This document shows, piece by piece, positions 1-9,732 of a stretch of DNA of 64,000 bases (position 1 is the stretch's first letter; each line of letters starts with the position of its first letter). Source of the stretch: Inia geoffrensis (Eukaryota; Chordata; Mammalia; Artiodactyla; Iniidae); contig JAZAQT010000519.1 of the NCBI GenBank assembly GCA_036417435.1, forward strand, positions 62,001 through 126,000, written 5' to 3'. The notes beneath the pieces were generated by a model. It worked only from the letters and a program-made list of their open reading frames with translations, did not search any database and had not been told where the DNA came from. The position numbers and the translations under genes are program-made.

Positions 1-93
1 AAACCTTAAGCGTTGTCGTACCCTAAATTGTACCCTAATCCCTCCCCATTCCTTAACCCTAATCCTAACCCCATCTCTAAACCTGAACCACTT
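1..93 (+). repeat. Partial type H monomer at the window edge
   Basis: The window opens inside a type H monomer, recognised by AAACCTTAAGCG, AAATTG and CATTCCTTAACC, and it runs to the type A start at 94. The same bases recur at 23618 and 29162, so the repeat block continues to the left of the window. Confidence 0.9.
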
Positions 94-1436
94 CCGATGC
101 CCTACCCTAACCAATGCCCTAATCTTAACCAGTACACAAACACTAACTTATGCCCTCAAACGTACGCTAACCCTTAAGCATTGTCGTACCCTATCCTGTA
201 CCCTAATCCCTCCCCATTCCCTAACCCTAACCCTAAGGGAAACCCTGAACGTGACCCTTTTCCGAGGCCTTACCCACATCGGTGCCGTTGTCTTAACCAC
301 TACACCAACACTAACTCGTGCCCTCACACTTACGCTAACCCTTAAGCATTGTCGTACCCTAACCTGTACCCTAATCCCTCTCCATTCTCTAACCCTAACC
401 CTAACCCGAATCCTAACCCTGACCCTCACCCGAAGCCTTACCCTCACCCGTGCCCTAATCTTAACCAGGACACCAAGAGTAACTCATGCCCTCAAACGTA
501 CGCTAACATTAAAGCGCAGCGGTACCCTAATCTGTACCCTAATACCTCTCCATTCCCTAACCCTAACCCTAACCTGAAACCTAACCATGACACTCACCCG
601 AAACTTTACCCTCACCCGTGTCCTAATTTTAACCAGTACATCAACACTAACCCATGCCCTCTAACGTACGCCAACCCTAAGCCATTGCCGTACCCTAACC
701 TGTACCCTAATCAATCCCCATTAACTAACCCTAACCCTAACCCTAACCGTTAACGTGACCCCCTTCCGAGGCCTTACCCTCACCCGTGCCCTAATCGTAA
801 GCAGTACACTAACACTAACTAGTGACCTCACACGTACGCTAAACCTTAAGCGTTGTGGTACCCTAAACTGTGCCCTAATATCTCCCCATTCCCTAACCCT
901 AACCATAACCCGAATTCTATCCCTGACCCTCACCCGAAACCTTACCCTCACCCGTGCCCTAATCTTAACCAGGACACCAACACTAACTCGTGCCCTCACA
1001 CGTACGCTAAGCCTTAATCGTTGTCGTACCCTAAACTGTACCCCAATCTCTCCCCATTCCCTAACCCTAACCCTAACCCGAATCCTAACCCTGACCCTCA
1101 CCTGAAGCCTTACCCTCACCCGTGCCCTAATCTTAACCAGGACACTAACACTAACCCTTGCCCTCACACGAACGCTAACCCTTAAGCACTGTCGTACCCT
1201 AAGCTGTACCCTAATCCCTCCCCATTCCTTAACCCTAACCCTAACCCGAATCCTCACCCTGACCCTCACCCGAAGCCTACCCTCACCCGTGCCCTAATCT
1301 TAACCAGGACACCAACACTAACGCGTGCCCTCACACGTACGCTAAACCTTAAGCGTTGTCGTACCCTAAATTGTACCCTAATCCCTCCCCATTCCTTATC
1401 CATAACCCTAACCCCATCCCTAAACCTGACCCACTT
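94..1436 (+). repeat. HOR unit, 8-mer A-B-C-D-E-F-G-H (1,343 bp)
   Basis: Type starts fall at 94 (A), 262, 430, 598, 766 (E, CCGAGG), 934 (F), 1102 (G, CTGAAG) and 1270 (H). The H monomer is 167 bp because one T is missing in its second hexamer near 1276, which shifts the downstream hexamer phase by one base. Variants of this copy include ATTAAAGCGCAG in C and AACCGTTAACG at the D end. The first half recurs at 23711 and the whole unit at 29255. Confidence 0.92.
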
Positions 1437-2276
1437 CCGATGCCCTACCCTAACCAATGCCCTAATCTTAACCAGTACACAAACACTAACTCATGCCCTA
1501 AAACGTACGCTAACCCTTAAGCATTGTCGTACCCTAACCTGTACACTAATCCCTCTCCATTCCCTAACCCTAACCCTAACCTGAAACCTAACCATGACAC
1601 TCACCCGAAACTTTACCCTCACCCGTGTCCTAATTTTAACCAGTACATCAACACTAACCCATGCCCTCTAACGTACGCCAACCCTAAGCCATTGCCGTAT
1701 CCTAACCTGTACCCTAATCAATCCCCATTCCCTAACCCTAACCCTAAACCTAACCCTTAACGTGACCCCCTTCCGAGGCCTTACCCTCACCCGTGCCCTA
1801 ATCGTAAGCAGTACATTAACACTAACTAGTGACCTCACACGTACGCTAAACCTTAAGCGTTGTGGTACCCTAAACTGTGCCCTAATATCTCCCCATTCCC
1901 TAACCCTAACCATAACCCGAATTCTATCCCTGACCCTCACCCGAAACCTTACCCTCACCCGTGCCCTAATCTTAAGCAGGACACCAACACTAACTCGTGC
2001 CCTCACACGTACGCTAAGCCTTAATCGTTGTCGTACACTAAACTGTACCCCAATCTCTCCCCATTCCTTAACCCTAACCCTAACCCGAATCCTAACCCTG
2101 ACCCTCACCTGAAGCCTTACCCTCACCCGTGCCCTAATCTTAACCAGGACACCAACACTAACGCGTGCCCTCACACGAACGCTAAACCTTAAGCTTTGTC
2201 GTACCCTAAATTGTACCCTAATCCCTCCCCATTCCTTAACCCTAACCCTAACCCCATCCCTAAACCTGACCCACTT
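1437..2276 (+). repeat. HOR unit, 5-mer A/C-D-E-F-G/H (840 bp)
   Basis: The first monomer begins as A (CCGATG, TCATGC) and ends as C (CTGAAA, CATGAC), so B and parts of A and C are lost by an in-register fusion. D, E and F follow at 1605, 1773 and 1941. The last monomer, at 2109, starts as G (CTGAAG, CACGAACGC) and ends as H (AAACCTTAAGC, CCCATC). This G/H fusion carries the AAGCTTTGT variant that also marks the 7-mer family at 18.8-28 kb. Confidence 0.9.
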
Positions 2277-3788
2277 CCGATGCCCTACCCTAACCAATGC
2301 CCTAATCTTAACCAGTACACAAACACTAACTCATGCCCTCAAACGTACGCTAACCCTTAAGCATTGTCGTACCCTATCCTGTACCCAAATCCCTCCCCAT
2401 TCCATAACCCTAACCCTAAGCGAAACCCTGAACGTGACCCTTTTCCGAGGCCTTACCCTCATCGGTGCCGTTGTCTTAACCAGTACACTAACACTAACTC
2501 GTGCCCTCACACTTACGCTAACCCTTAAGCATTGTCGTACCCTAACCTGTACCCTAATCCCTCTCCATTCCCTAACCCTAACCCTAACCCGAATCCTAAC
2601 CATGACCCTCACCCGAAGCCTTACCCTCACCCGTGCCCTAATCTTAACCAGGACACCAAGACTAACTCGTGTCCTCAAACGTACGCTAACACTAAACCGC
2701 AGCGGTACCCTAACCTGTACCCTAATCCCCCTCGATTCCCTAATCCTAACCCTAAACTGAAACCTAACCATGACACTCACCCGAAACTTTACCCTCACCC
2801 GTGTCCTAATTTTAACCAGTACATCAACACTAACCCATGCCCTCTAACGTACGCCAACCTTAAGCCATTGCCGTACCCTAACCTGTACCCTAATCAATCC
2901 CCATTCCCTAACCCTAACCCTAACTCTAACCCTTAACGTGACCCTCTTCCGAGGCCTTACCCTCACCCGTGCCCTAATCGTAAGCAGAACACTAACACTA
3001 ACTAGTGACCTCACACGTACGCTAAACCTTAAGCGTTGTGGTACCCTAAACTGTGCCCTAATATCTCCCCATTCCCTAACCCTAACCCTAACCCGAATTC
3101 TATCCCTGACCCTCACCCGAAACCTTACCCTCACCCGTGCCCTAATCTTAACCAGGACACCAACACTAACTTGTGCCCTCACAGGTACGCTAACCCTTAA
3201 TCGTTGTCGTACCCTAAACTGTACCCTAATCCCTCCCCATTCCCTAACCCTAACCCTAACCCGAATCCTAACCCTGACCCTCACCTGCAGCCTTACCCTC
3301 ACCCGTGCCCTAATCTTAACCAGGACACTAAAACTAACATTTGCCCTCACACGAACGCTAACCCTTAAGCACTGTCGAACCCTAAGCTGTACCCTAATCC
3401 CTCTGCATTCCTTAACCCTAACCCTAACCCGAATCCTAACCCTGACCCTAACCCGAAGCCTTACCCTCACCCGTGCCCTAATCTTAACCAGGACACTAAC
3501 ACTAACCCTTGCCCTCACACGAACGCTAACCCTTAAGCACTGTCGTACCCTAAGCTGTACCCTAATCCCTCTGCATTCCTTAACCCTAACCTTAACCCGA
3601 ATCCTAACCCTGACACTCACCCGAAGCCTTACCCTCACCCGTGCCCTAATCTTAACCAGGACACCAACACTAACTCGTGCCCACACACGTACGCTAAACA
3701 TTAAGTGTTGTCGTACCCTAAATTGTACCCTAATCCCTCCCAATTCCTTAACCCTAACCCTAACCCGATCCCTAAACCTGACCCACTT
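2277..3788 (+). repeat. HOR unit, 9-mer A-B-C-D-E-F-G-G-H (1,512 bp)
   Basis: Two G monomers stand in tandem at 3285 and 3453; both carry GGACACTAA and AAGCACTG. The first starts with CTGCAG instead of CTGAAG, and the second starts with CCGAAG. H at 3621 has CCCACACACG and AAACATTAAGTG. The 168-bp gain is what unequal exchange between neighbouring G-like monomers would give. Confidence 0.9.
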
Positions 3789-4628
3789 CCGATGCCCTAC
3801 CCTAACCAATGCCCTAATCTTAACCAGTACACAAACACTAACTCATGCCCTCAAACGTACGCTAACCCTTAATCGTTGTCGTACCCTAACCTGTACCCTA
3901 ATCCCTCTCCATTCCCTAACCCTAACCCTAACCTGAAACCTAACCATGACACTCACCCAAAACTGTACCCTCACCCGTGTCCTAATTTTAACCAGTACAT
4001 CAACACTAACCCATGCCCTCTAACGTACGCCAACCCTAAGCCATTGCCATACCCTAACCTGTACCCTAATCAATCCCCATTCCCTAACCCAAACTCTAAC
4101 CCTAACCCTTAACGTGACCCTATTCCGAGGCCTTACTCTCACCCGTGCCCTAATCTTAACCAGGACACCAACACTAACTTGTGCCCTCACACGTACGCTA
4201 ACCCTTAATCGTTGTCGTACCCTAAACTGTACCCTAATCCCTCCCCATTCCCTAACCCTAACCCTAACCCGAATCCTAACCCTGACCCTCACCTGAAGCC
4301 TTACACTCAACCGTGCCCTAATCTTAACCAGGACACTAACACTAACCCTTGCCCTTACACGAACGCTAACCCTTAAGCACTGTCGTACCCTAAGCTGTAC
4401 CCTAATCCCTCTGCATTCCTTAACCCTAAACCTAACCCGAATCCTAACCCTGACCCTCACCCGAAGCCTTACCCTCACCCGTGCCCTAATCGTAACCAGG
4501 ATACCAACACTAACTCGTGCCCTCACACGTACGCTAAACCTTAAGCGTTGTCGTACCCTAAATTGTACCCTAATCCCTCCCCATTCCTTAACACTAACCC
4601 TAACCCCATCCCTAAACCTGACCCACTT
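3789..4628 (+). repeat. HOR unit, 5-mer A/C-D-E/F-G-H (840 bp)
   Basis: The first monomer is A at its head and C at its tail, with an F-like AATCGTTG in the middle. D follows at 3957. The monomer at 4125 starts as E (CCGAGG after CGTGACCCTATT) and continues as F (ACTTGTGCC), so one monomer length is missing. G is at 4293 and H at 4461. The A/C fusion differs from the one at 1437 in its middle part. Confidence 0.88.
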
Positions 4629-4796
4629 CTGATGCCCTACCCTAACCAATGCCCTAATCTTAACCAGTACACAAACACTAATTCATGGCCTCAAACGTAC
4701 GCTAACCCTTAAGCATTGTCGTACCCTATCCTGTACCCTAATCCCTCCCCATTCCCTAACCCTAACCCTAAGCGAAACCCTGAACGTGACCCTTTT
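4629..4796 (+). repeat. Type A monomer (reference copy)
   Basis: Starts with CCGATG. Diagnostic hexamers are CAATGC (4), ACAAAC (8), CCTATC (17) and the end run CCTAAG CGAAAC. Hexamer 10 is TCATGC in most copies; this copy has TCATGG. The tail leads into B through CGTGACCCTTTT. Types A and B share the GTAC-ending hexamer 7 (CAGTAC). Confidence 0.93.
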
Positions 4797-4964
4797 CCGA
4801 GGCCTTACCCTCATCGGTGCCGTTGTCTTAACCAGTACACCAACACTAACTCGTGCCCTCACACTTACACTAACCCTTAAGCATTGTCGTACCCTAACCT
4901 GTACCCTAATCCCTCTCCATTCCCTAACCCTAACCCTAACCCGAATCCTAACCCTGACCCTCAC
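4797..4964 (+). repeat. Type B monomer (reference copy)
   Basis: Starts with CCGAGG, then CCTCAT CGGTGC CGTTGT, which occur only in type B. Hexamer 12 is ACTTAC instead of ACGTAC. Hexamers 22-24 are perfect telomeric repeats and, with flanking bases, give four CCC tracts at 4922-4942. Confidence 0.93.
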
Positions 4965-5132
4965 CCGAAGCCTTACCCTCACCCGTGCCCTAATCTTAAC
5001 CAGGACACCAAGACTAACTCGTGCCCTCACACGTACGCTAACACTAAACCGCAGCGGTACCCTAACCTGTACCCTAATCCCTCTCCATTCCCTAACCCTA
5101 ACCCTAACCTGAAACCTAACCATGACACTCAC
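4965..5132 (+). repeat. Type C monomer (reference copy)
   Basis: Starts with CCGAAG. It is identified by ACCAAG at hexamer 8 and by ACTAAA CCGCAG CGGTAC at hexamers 14-16, the most diverged stretch of the monomer and the source of a GGTACC site. The tail is CTGAAA CCTAAC CATGAC. Confidence 0.93.
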
Positions 5133-5300
5133 CCGAAACTTTACCCTCACCCGTGTCCTAATTTTAACCAGTACATCAACACTAACCCATGCCCTCTAAC
5201 GTACGCCAACCCTAAGCCATTGCCGTACCCTAACCTGTACCCTAATCAATCCCCATTCCCTAACCCTAACCCTAACCCTAACACTTAACGTGACCCTCTT
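5133..5300 (+). repeat. Type D monomer (reference copy)
   Basis: Starts with CCGAAA CTTTAC. Diagnostic hexamers are CCGTGT (4), TTTAAC (6), ATCAAC (8), CCTCTA (11), GCCAAC (13) and CAATCC (20). It has four consecutive telomeric hexamers instead of three in most copies. This is where the longest perfect tracts of the window have grown in the units at 7317 and 12409. Confidence 0.93.
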
Positions 5301-5468
5301 CCGAGGCCTTACCCTCACTCGTGCCCTAATCGTAAGCAGTACACTAACACTAACTAGTGACCTCACACGTATGCTAAACCTTAAGCATTGTGGTACCCTA
5401 AACTGTGCCCTAATATCTCCCCATTCCCTAACCCTAACCCTAACCCGAATTCTATCCCTGACCCTCAC
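5301..5468 (+). repeat. Type E monomer (reference copy)
   Basis: Starts with CCGAGG and carries CGTAAG (6), TAGTGA (10), TGGTAC (16), CTGTGC (18) and ATCTCC (20). Its end, CCGAAT TCTATC, contains GAATTC, normally the only such site per HOR. TAGTGA places stop codons in frames that other types leave open. Confidence 0.93.
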
Positions 5469-5636
5469 CCGAAACCTTACCCTCACCCGTGCCCTAATCT
5501 TAACCAGGACACCAACACTAACTTGTGCCCTCACACGTACGCTAACCCTTAATCGTTGTCGTACCCTAAACTGTACCCTAATCCCTCCCCATTCCCTAAC
5601 CCTAACCCTAACCCGAATCCTTACCCTGACCCTCAC
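5469..5636 (+). repeat. Type F monomer (reference copy)
   Basis: Starts with CCGAAA and has TTGTGC (10) and TCGTTG (15). Scored against 28 copies of CCTAAC, the type F consensus differs at about 50 of 168 positions, so about 70 percent identity to a pure telomere array remains. F and G differ at only about 14 positions, which makes them among the closest pairs of types. Confidence 0.93.
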
Positions 5637-5804
5637 CTGAAGCCTTACCCTCCCCCGTGCCCTAATCTTAACCAGGACACTAACACTAACCCTTGCCCTT
5701 ACACGAACGCTAACCCTTAAGCACTGTCGTACCCTAAGCTGTACCCTAATCCCTCTGCATTCCTTAACCCTAACCCTAACCCGAATCCTAACCCTGACCC
5801 TCAC
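5637..5804 (+). repeat. Type G monomer (reference copy)
   Basis: Starts with CTGAAG. Diagnostic hexamers are ACTAAC (8), CCTTGC (10), ACGAAC (12), GCACTG (15), CCTAAG (17) and GCATTC (21). It lacks the CGTACG palindrome found in most types. Together with F it is the type most often amplified in the right third of the window. Confidence 0.93.
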
Positions 5805-5972
5805 CCGAAGCCTTACCCTCACCCGTGCCCTAATCTTAACCAGGATACCAACACTAACTCGTGACCTCACACGTACGCTAAACCTTAAGCGTTGTCGTAC
5901 CCTAAATTGTACGCTAATCCCTCCCCATTCCTTAACACTAACCCTAACCCCATCCCTAAACCTGACCCACTT
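5805..5972 (+). repeat. Type H monomer (reference copy)
   Basis: Starts with CCGAAG and carries GCTAAA (13), GCGTTG (15), TTGTAC (18) and CTTAAC (22). The end CCCATC CCTAAA CCTGAC leads into A through CCACTT. It differs from type G at about 19 of 168 positions. Many H copies to the right carry a heritable one-base deletion before CCCATC. Confidence 0.93.
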
Positions 5973-7316
5973 CCGATGCCCTACCCTAACCAATGCCCTA
6001 ATCTTAACCAGTACACAAACACTAATTCATGGCCTCAAACGTACGCTAACCCTTAAGCATTGTCGTACCCTATCCTGTACCCTAATCCCTCCCCATTCCC
6101 TAACCCTAACCCTAAGCGAAACCCTGAACGTGACCCTTTTCCGAGGCCTTACCCTCATCGGTGCCGTTGTCTTAACCAGTACACCAACACTAACTCGTGC
6201 CCTCACACTTACGCTAACCCTTAAGCATTGTCGTACCCTAACCTGTACCCTAATCCCTCTCCATTCCCTAACCCTAACCCTAACCCGAATCCTAACCCTG
6301 ACCCTCACCCGAATCCTTACCCTCACCCGTGCCCTAATCTTAACCAGGACACCAAGACTAACTCGTGCCCTCACACGTACGCTAACACTAAACCGCAGCG
6401 GTACCCTAACCTGTACCCTAATCCCTCTCCATTCCCTAACCCTAACCCTAACCTGAAACCTAACCATGACACTCACCCGAAACTTTACCCTCACCCGTGT
6501 CCTAATTTTAACCAGTACATCAACACTAACCCATGCCCTCTAACGTACGCCAACCCTAAGCCATTGCCGTACCCTAACCTGTACCCTAATCAATACCCAT
6601 TCCCTAACCCTAACCCTAACCCTAACACTTAACGTGACCCTCTTCCGAGGCCTTACCCTCACTCGTGCCCTAATCGTAAGCAGTACACTAACACTAACTA
6701 GTGACCTCACACGTACGCTAAACCTTAAGCGTTGTGGTACCCTAAACTGTGCCCTAATATCTCCCCATTCCCTAACCCTAACCCTAACCCGAATTCTATC
6801 CCTGACCCTCACCCGAAACCTTACCCTCACCCGTGCCCTAATCTTAACCAGGACACCAACACTAACTTGTGACCTCACACGTACGTTAACCCTTAATCGT
6901 TGTCGTACCCTAAACTGTACCCTAATCCCTCCCCATTCCCTAACACTAACCCTAACCCGAATCCTAACCCTGACCCTCACCTGAAGCCTTACCCTCACCC
7001 GTGCCCTAATCTTAACCAGGACACTAACACTAACCCTTGCCCTCACACGAACGCTAACCCTTAAGCACTGTCGTACCCTAAGCTGTACCCTAATCCCTCT
7101 GCATTCCTTAACCCTAACCCTAACCCGAATCCTAACCCTGACCCTCAGCCGAAGCCTTACCCTCACCCGTGCCCTAATCTTAACCAGGACACCAACACTA
7201 ACACGTGCCCTCACACGTACGCTAAACCTTAAGCGTTGTCGTACCCTAAATTGTACCCTAATCCTTCCACATTCCTTAACCCTAACCCTAACCCCATCCC
7301 TAAACCTGACCCACTT
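5973..7316 (+). repeat. HOR unit, intact 8-mer A-H (1,344 bp)
   Basis: Same order and spacing as the preceding unit. Private variants are CCGAATCC at the C start, CAATAC in D at about 6592, TGTGACC with GTACGTTAACCC in F, and CACGTGCC with AATCCTTCCACATTCC in H. The second half of these variants recurs 5,092 bp downstream, and all recur 29,161 bp downstream. Confidence 0.92.
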
Positions 7317-8054
7317 CCGATGCCCTACCCTAACCAATGCCCTAATCTTAACCAGTACACAAACACTAACTCATGGCCTCAAACGTACGCTAACCCTTAA
7401 GCATTGTCGTACCCTATCCTGTACCCTAATCCCTCCCCATTCCCTAACCCTAACCCTAAGCGAAACCCTGAACGTGACCCTTTTCCGATGCCTTACCCTC
7501 ATCGGTGCCGTTGTCTTAACCAGTACACCAACACTAACTCGTGCCCTCACACTTACGCTATCCCTTAAGCATTGTCGTACCCTAACCTGTACCCTAATCC
7601 CTCTCCATTCCCTAACACTAACCCTAACCCGAATCCTAACCCTGACCCTCACTCGAAGCCTTACCCTCACCCGTGCCCTAATCTTAACCAGGACACCAAG
7701 ACTAACTCGTGCCCTCACACGTACGCTAACACTAACCCGCAGCGGTACCCTAACCTGTACCCTAATCCCTCTCCATTCCCTAACCCTAACCCTAACCTGA
7801 AACCTAACAATGACACTCACCCGAAACTTTACCCTCACCCGTGTCCTAATTTTAACCAGGACATCAACACTAACCCATGCCCTCTAACGTACGCCAACCC
7901 TAAGCCATTGCCGTACCCTAACCTGTACACTAATCAATCCCCATTCCCTAACCCTAACCCTAACCCTAACCCTAACCCTAACCCTAACCCTAACCCTAAC
8001 CCTAACCCTAACCCTAACCCTAACCCTAACCCCATCCCTAAACCTGACCCACTT
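7317..8054 (+). repeat. Truncated HOR unit A-B-C-D/H with expanded telomeric core (738 bp)
   Basis: A, B and C are normal (7317, 7485, 7653). The fourth monomer starts as D (CCGAAACTTTACC) and ends as H (CCCATC CCTAAA), and is 234 bp instead of 168. The extra 66 bp are eleven added telomeric hexamers at the D/H join. E, F and G are missing. Confidence 0.92.
7946..8029 (+). repeat. Longest perfect telomeric tract, 14 x CCCTAA
   Basis: Fourteen uninterrupted copies of CCCTAA sit between the type D sequence AATCAATCCCCATT and the type H end CCCCATCCC. Normal monomers have three to five. The tract can form G-quadruplexes on the minus strand and gives several overlapping telomere-protein sites. 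It probably grew by slippage after the D/H fusion. Confidence 0.97.
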
Positions 8055-9397
8055 CCGATGCCCTACCCTAACCAATGCCCTAAACTTAACCAGTACACAA
8101 ACACTAACTCATGCCCTCAAACGTACGCTAACCCTTAAGCATTGTCGTACCCTATCCTTTACCCTAATCCCTCCCCATTCCGTAACCCTAACCCTAAGCG
8201 AAACCCTGAACGTGACCCTTTTCCGAGGCCTTACCCTCATCGGTGCCGTTGTCTTAACCAGTACACCAACACTAACTCGTGCCCTCACACTTACGCTAAC
8301 CCTTAAGCATTGTCGTACCCTAACCTGTACCCTAATCCCTCTCATTTCCCTAAACCTAACCCTAACCCGAATCCTAACCCTGACCCACACCCGAAGCTTT
8401 ACCCTCACCCGTGTCCTAATCTTAACCAGCTCACCAAGACTAACACGTGCCCTCAAACGTACGCTAACACTAAACCGCAGCGGTACCCTAACCTGTACCC
8501 TAATCCCTCTCCATTCCCTAACCCTAACCCTAACCTGAAACCTAACCATGACACTCACCCGAAACTTTACCCTCACCCGTGTCCTAATTTTAACCAGTAC
8601 ATCAACACTAACCCATGCCCTCTAACGTACGCCAACCCTAAGCCATTGCTGTACCCTAACCTGTACCCTAATCAATCCCCGTTCCCTAACCCTAACCCTA
8701 ACCCTAACCCTTAACGTGACCCTCTTCCGAGGCCTTACCCTCACCCGTGCCCTAAGCGTAAGCAGTACACTAACACTAACTAGTGAACTCACACGTACGC
8801 TAAACCTTAAGCGTTGTGATACCCTAAACTGTGCCCTAATATCTGCCCATTCCCTAACCCTAACCCTAACCCGAATTCTATCCCTGACCCTCACCCGAAA
8901 CCTTACCCTAACCCGTGCCCTAATCTTAACCAGGACACCAACACTAACTTGTTCCCTCACATGTACGCTAAACCTTAATCGTTGTCGTACCCTAAACTGT
9001 ACCCTAATCCCTCCCCATTCCCTAACCCTAACCCTACCCCGAATCCTAACCCTGACCCTCACCTGAAGCCTTACCTCACCCGTGCCCTAATCTTAACCAG
9101 GACACTAACACTAACACTTGCCCTCACACGAACGCTAACCCTTAAGCACTGTCGTACCCTAAGCTGTACCCTAATCCCTCTGCATTCCTTAACCCTAACC
9201 CTAACCCGAATCCTAACCCTGACCCTCAGCCGAAGCCTTACCCTCATCCATGCCCTAATCTTAACCAGGACACCAACACTAACTCGTGCCCTCACACGTA
9301 CGCTAAACCTTAAGCGTTGTCGTACCCTAAATTGTACCCTAATCCCTCCCCATTCCTTAACCCTAGCCCTAACCCCATCCCTAAACCTGACCCACTT
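8055..9397 (+). repeat. HOR unit, 8-mer A-H (1,343 bp)
   Basis: All eight types occur in order. G at 9063 is 167 bp because one C is missing in TTACCTCACC near 9075. Private variants are CTCATTTCCC in B, CACCCGAAGCTTTACC and CCAGCTCACC in C, GTGAACTC and TGTGATACC in E, and CATCCATGCCC plus CCCTAGCCC in H. These make the unit easy to recognise at 13141, and its H again at 38492. Confidence 0.9.
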
Positions 9398-9732
9398 CCG
9401 ATGCCCTACCCTAACCAATGCCCTAATCTTAACCAGTACACAAACACTAACTCATGCCCTCAAACATACGCTAACCCTTAAGCATTGTCGTACCCTATCC
9501 TGTACCCTAATCCCTCCCCATTCCCTAACCCTAACCCTAAGCGAAACCCTGAACGTGACCATTTTCCGAGGCCTTACCCTCATCGGTGCCGTTGTCTTAA
9601 CCAGTACACCAACACTAACTCGTGCCCTCACACTTACGCTAACCCTTAAGCATTGTCGTACCCTAACCTGTACCCTAATCCCTCCCCATTCCTTAACCCT
9701 AACCCAACCCCATCCCTAAACCTGACCCACTT
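9398..9732 (+). repeat. Two-monomer HOR remnant A-B/H (335 bp)
   Basis: A normal A monomer is followed by one that starts as B (CCGAGG, CTCATCGG) and ends as H (CATTCCTTAACC, CCCATCCC). The hybrid is 167 bp owing to a one-base deletion in CTAACCCAACCCC. Five types are skipped. The same remnant, with the same deletion, occurs at 14484 and 38660. Confidence 0.9.

Larger units (their letters stand above)
4629..5972 (+). repeat. Reference HOR unit, intact 8-mer A-B-C-D-E-F-G-H (1,344 bp)
   Basis: All eight types are present at exactly 168-bp spacing, which makes this the cleanest unit for defining the family. The next unit repeats the same order at +1,344. The eight monomers are listed separately below. 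A second copy lies at 33790-35133. Confidence 0.95.
1..7876 (+). repeat. Copy 1 of the long 29-kb-spaced duplication
   Basis: Matches 29162-37037 at a constant offset of 29,161 bp. The right edge is inside a type D monomer, where this copy goes on as D and the other turns into G. The left edge is outside the window. A further stretch, about 9225-11330, matches 38487-40592 at +29,262. Confidence 0.92.

Noticed and set aside
349..753. Repeated open frame of about 134 codons, Pro-Asn-rich, recurring with almost the same protein in most HOR units
   Set aside because: Conservation between copies is DNA-level homogenisation. The reading starts at a chance ATG in GCATTGTCGTACC-type context on the other register and stops at TAACGTG of type D/E. 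There is no promoter or start context.
912..917. GAATTC and the CGTACG/CTTAAG/GGTACC palindromes as protein-binding sites
   Set aside because: They arise from simple substitutions at hexamer borders and are absent from some monomer types. Useful as markers, but without evidence of function.
7946..8029. Active chromosome end (true telomere)
   Set aside because: Only 84 bp are perfect and the satellite continues without change on both sides, so it is an internal tract.
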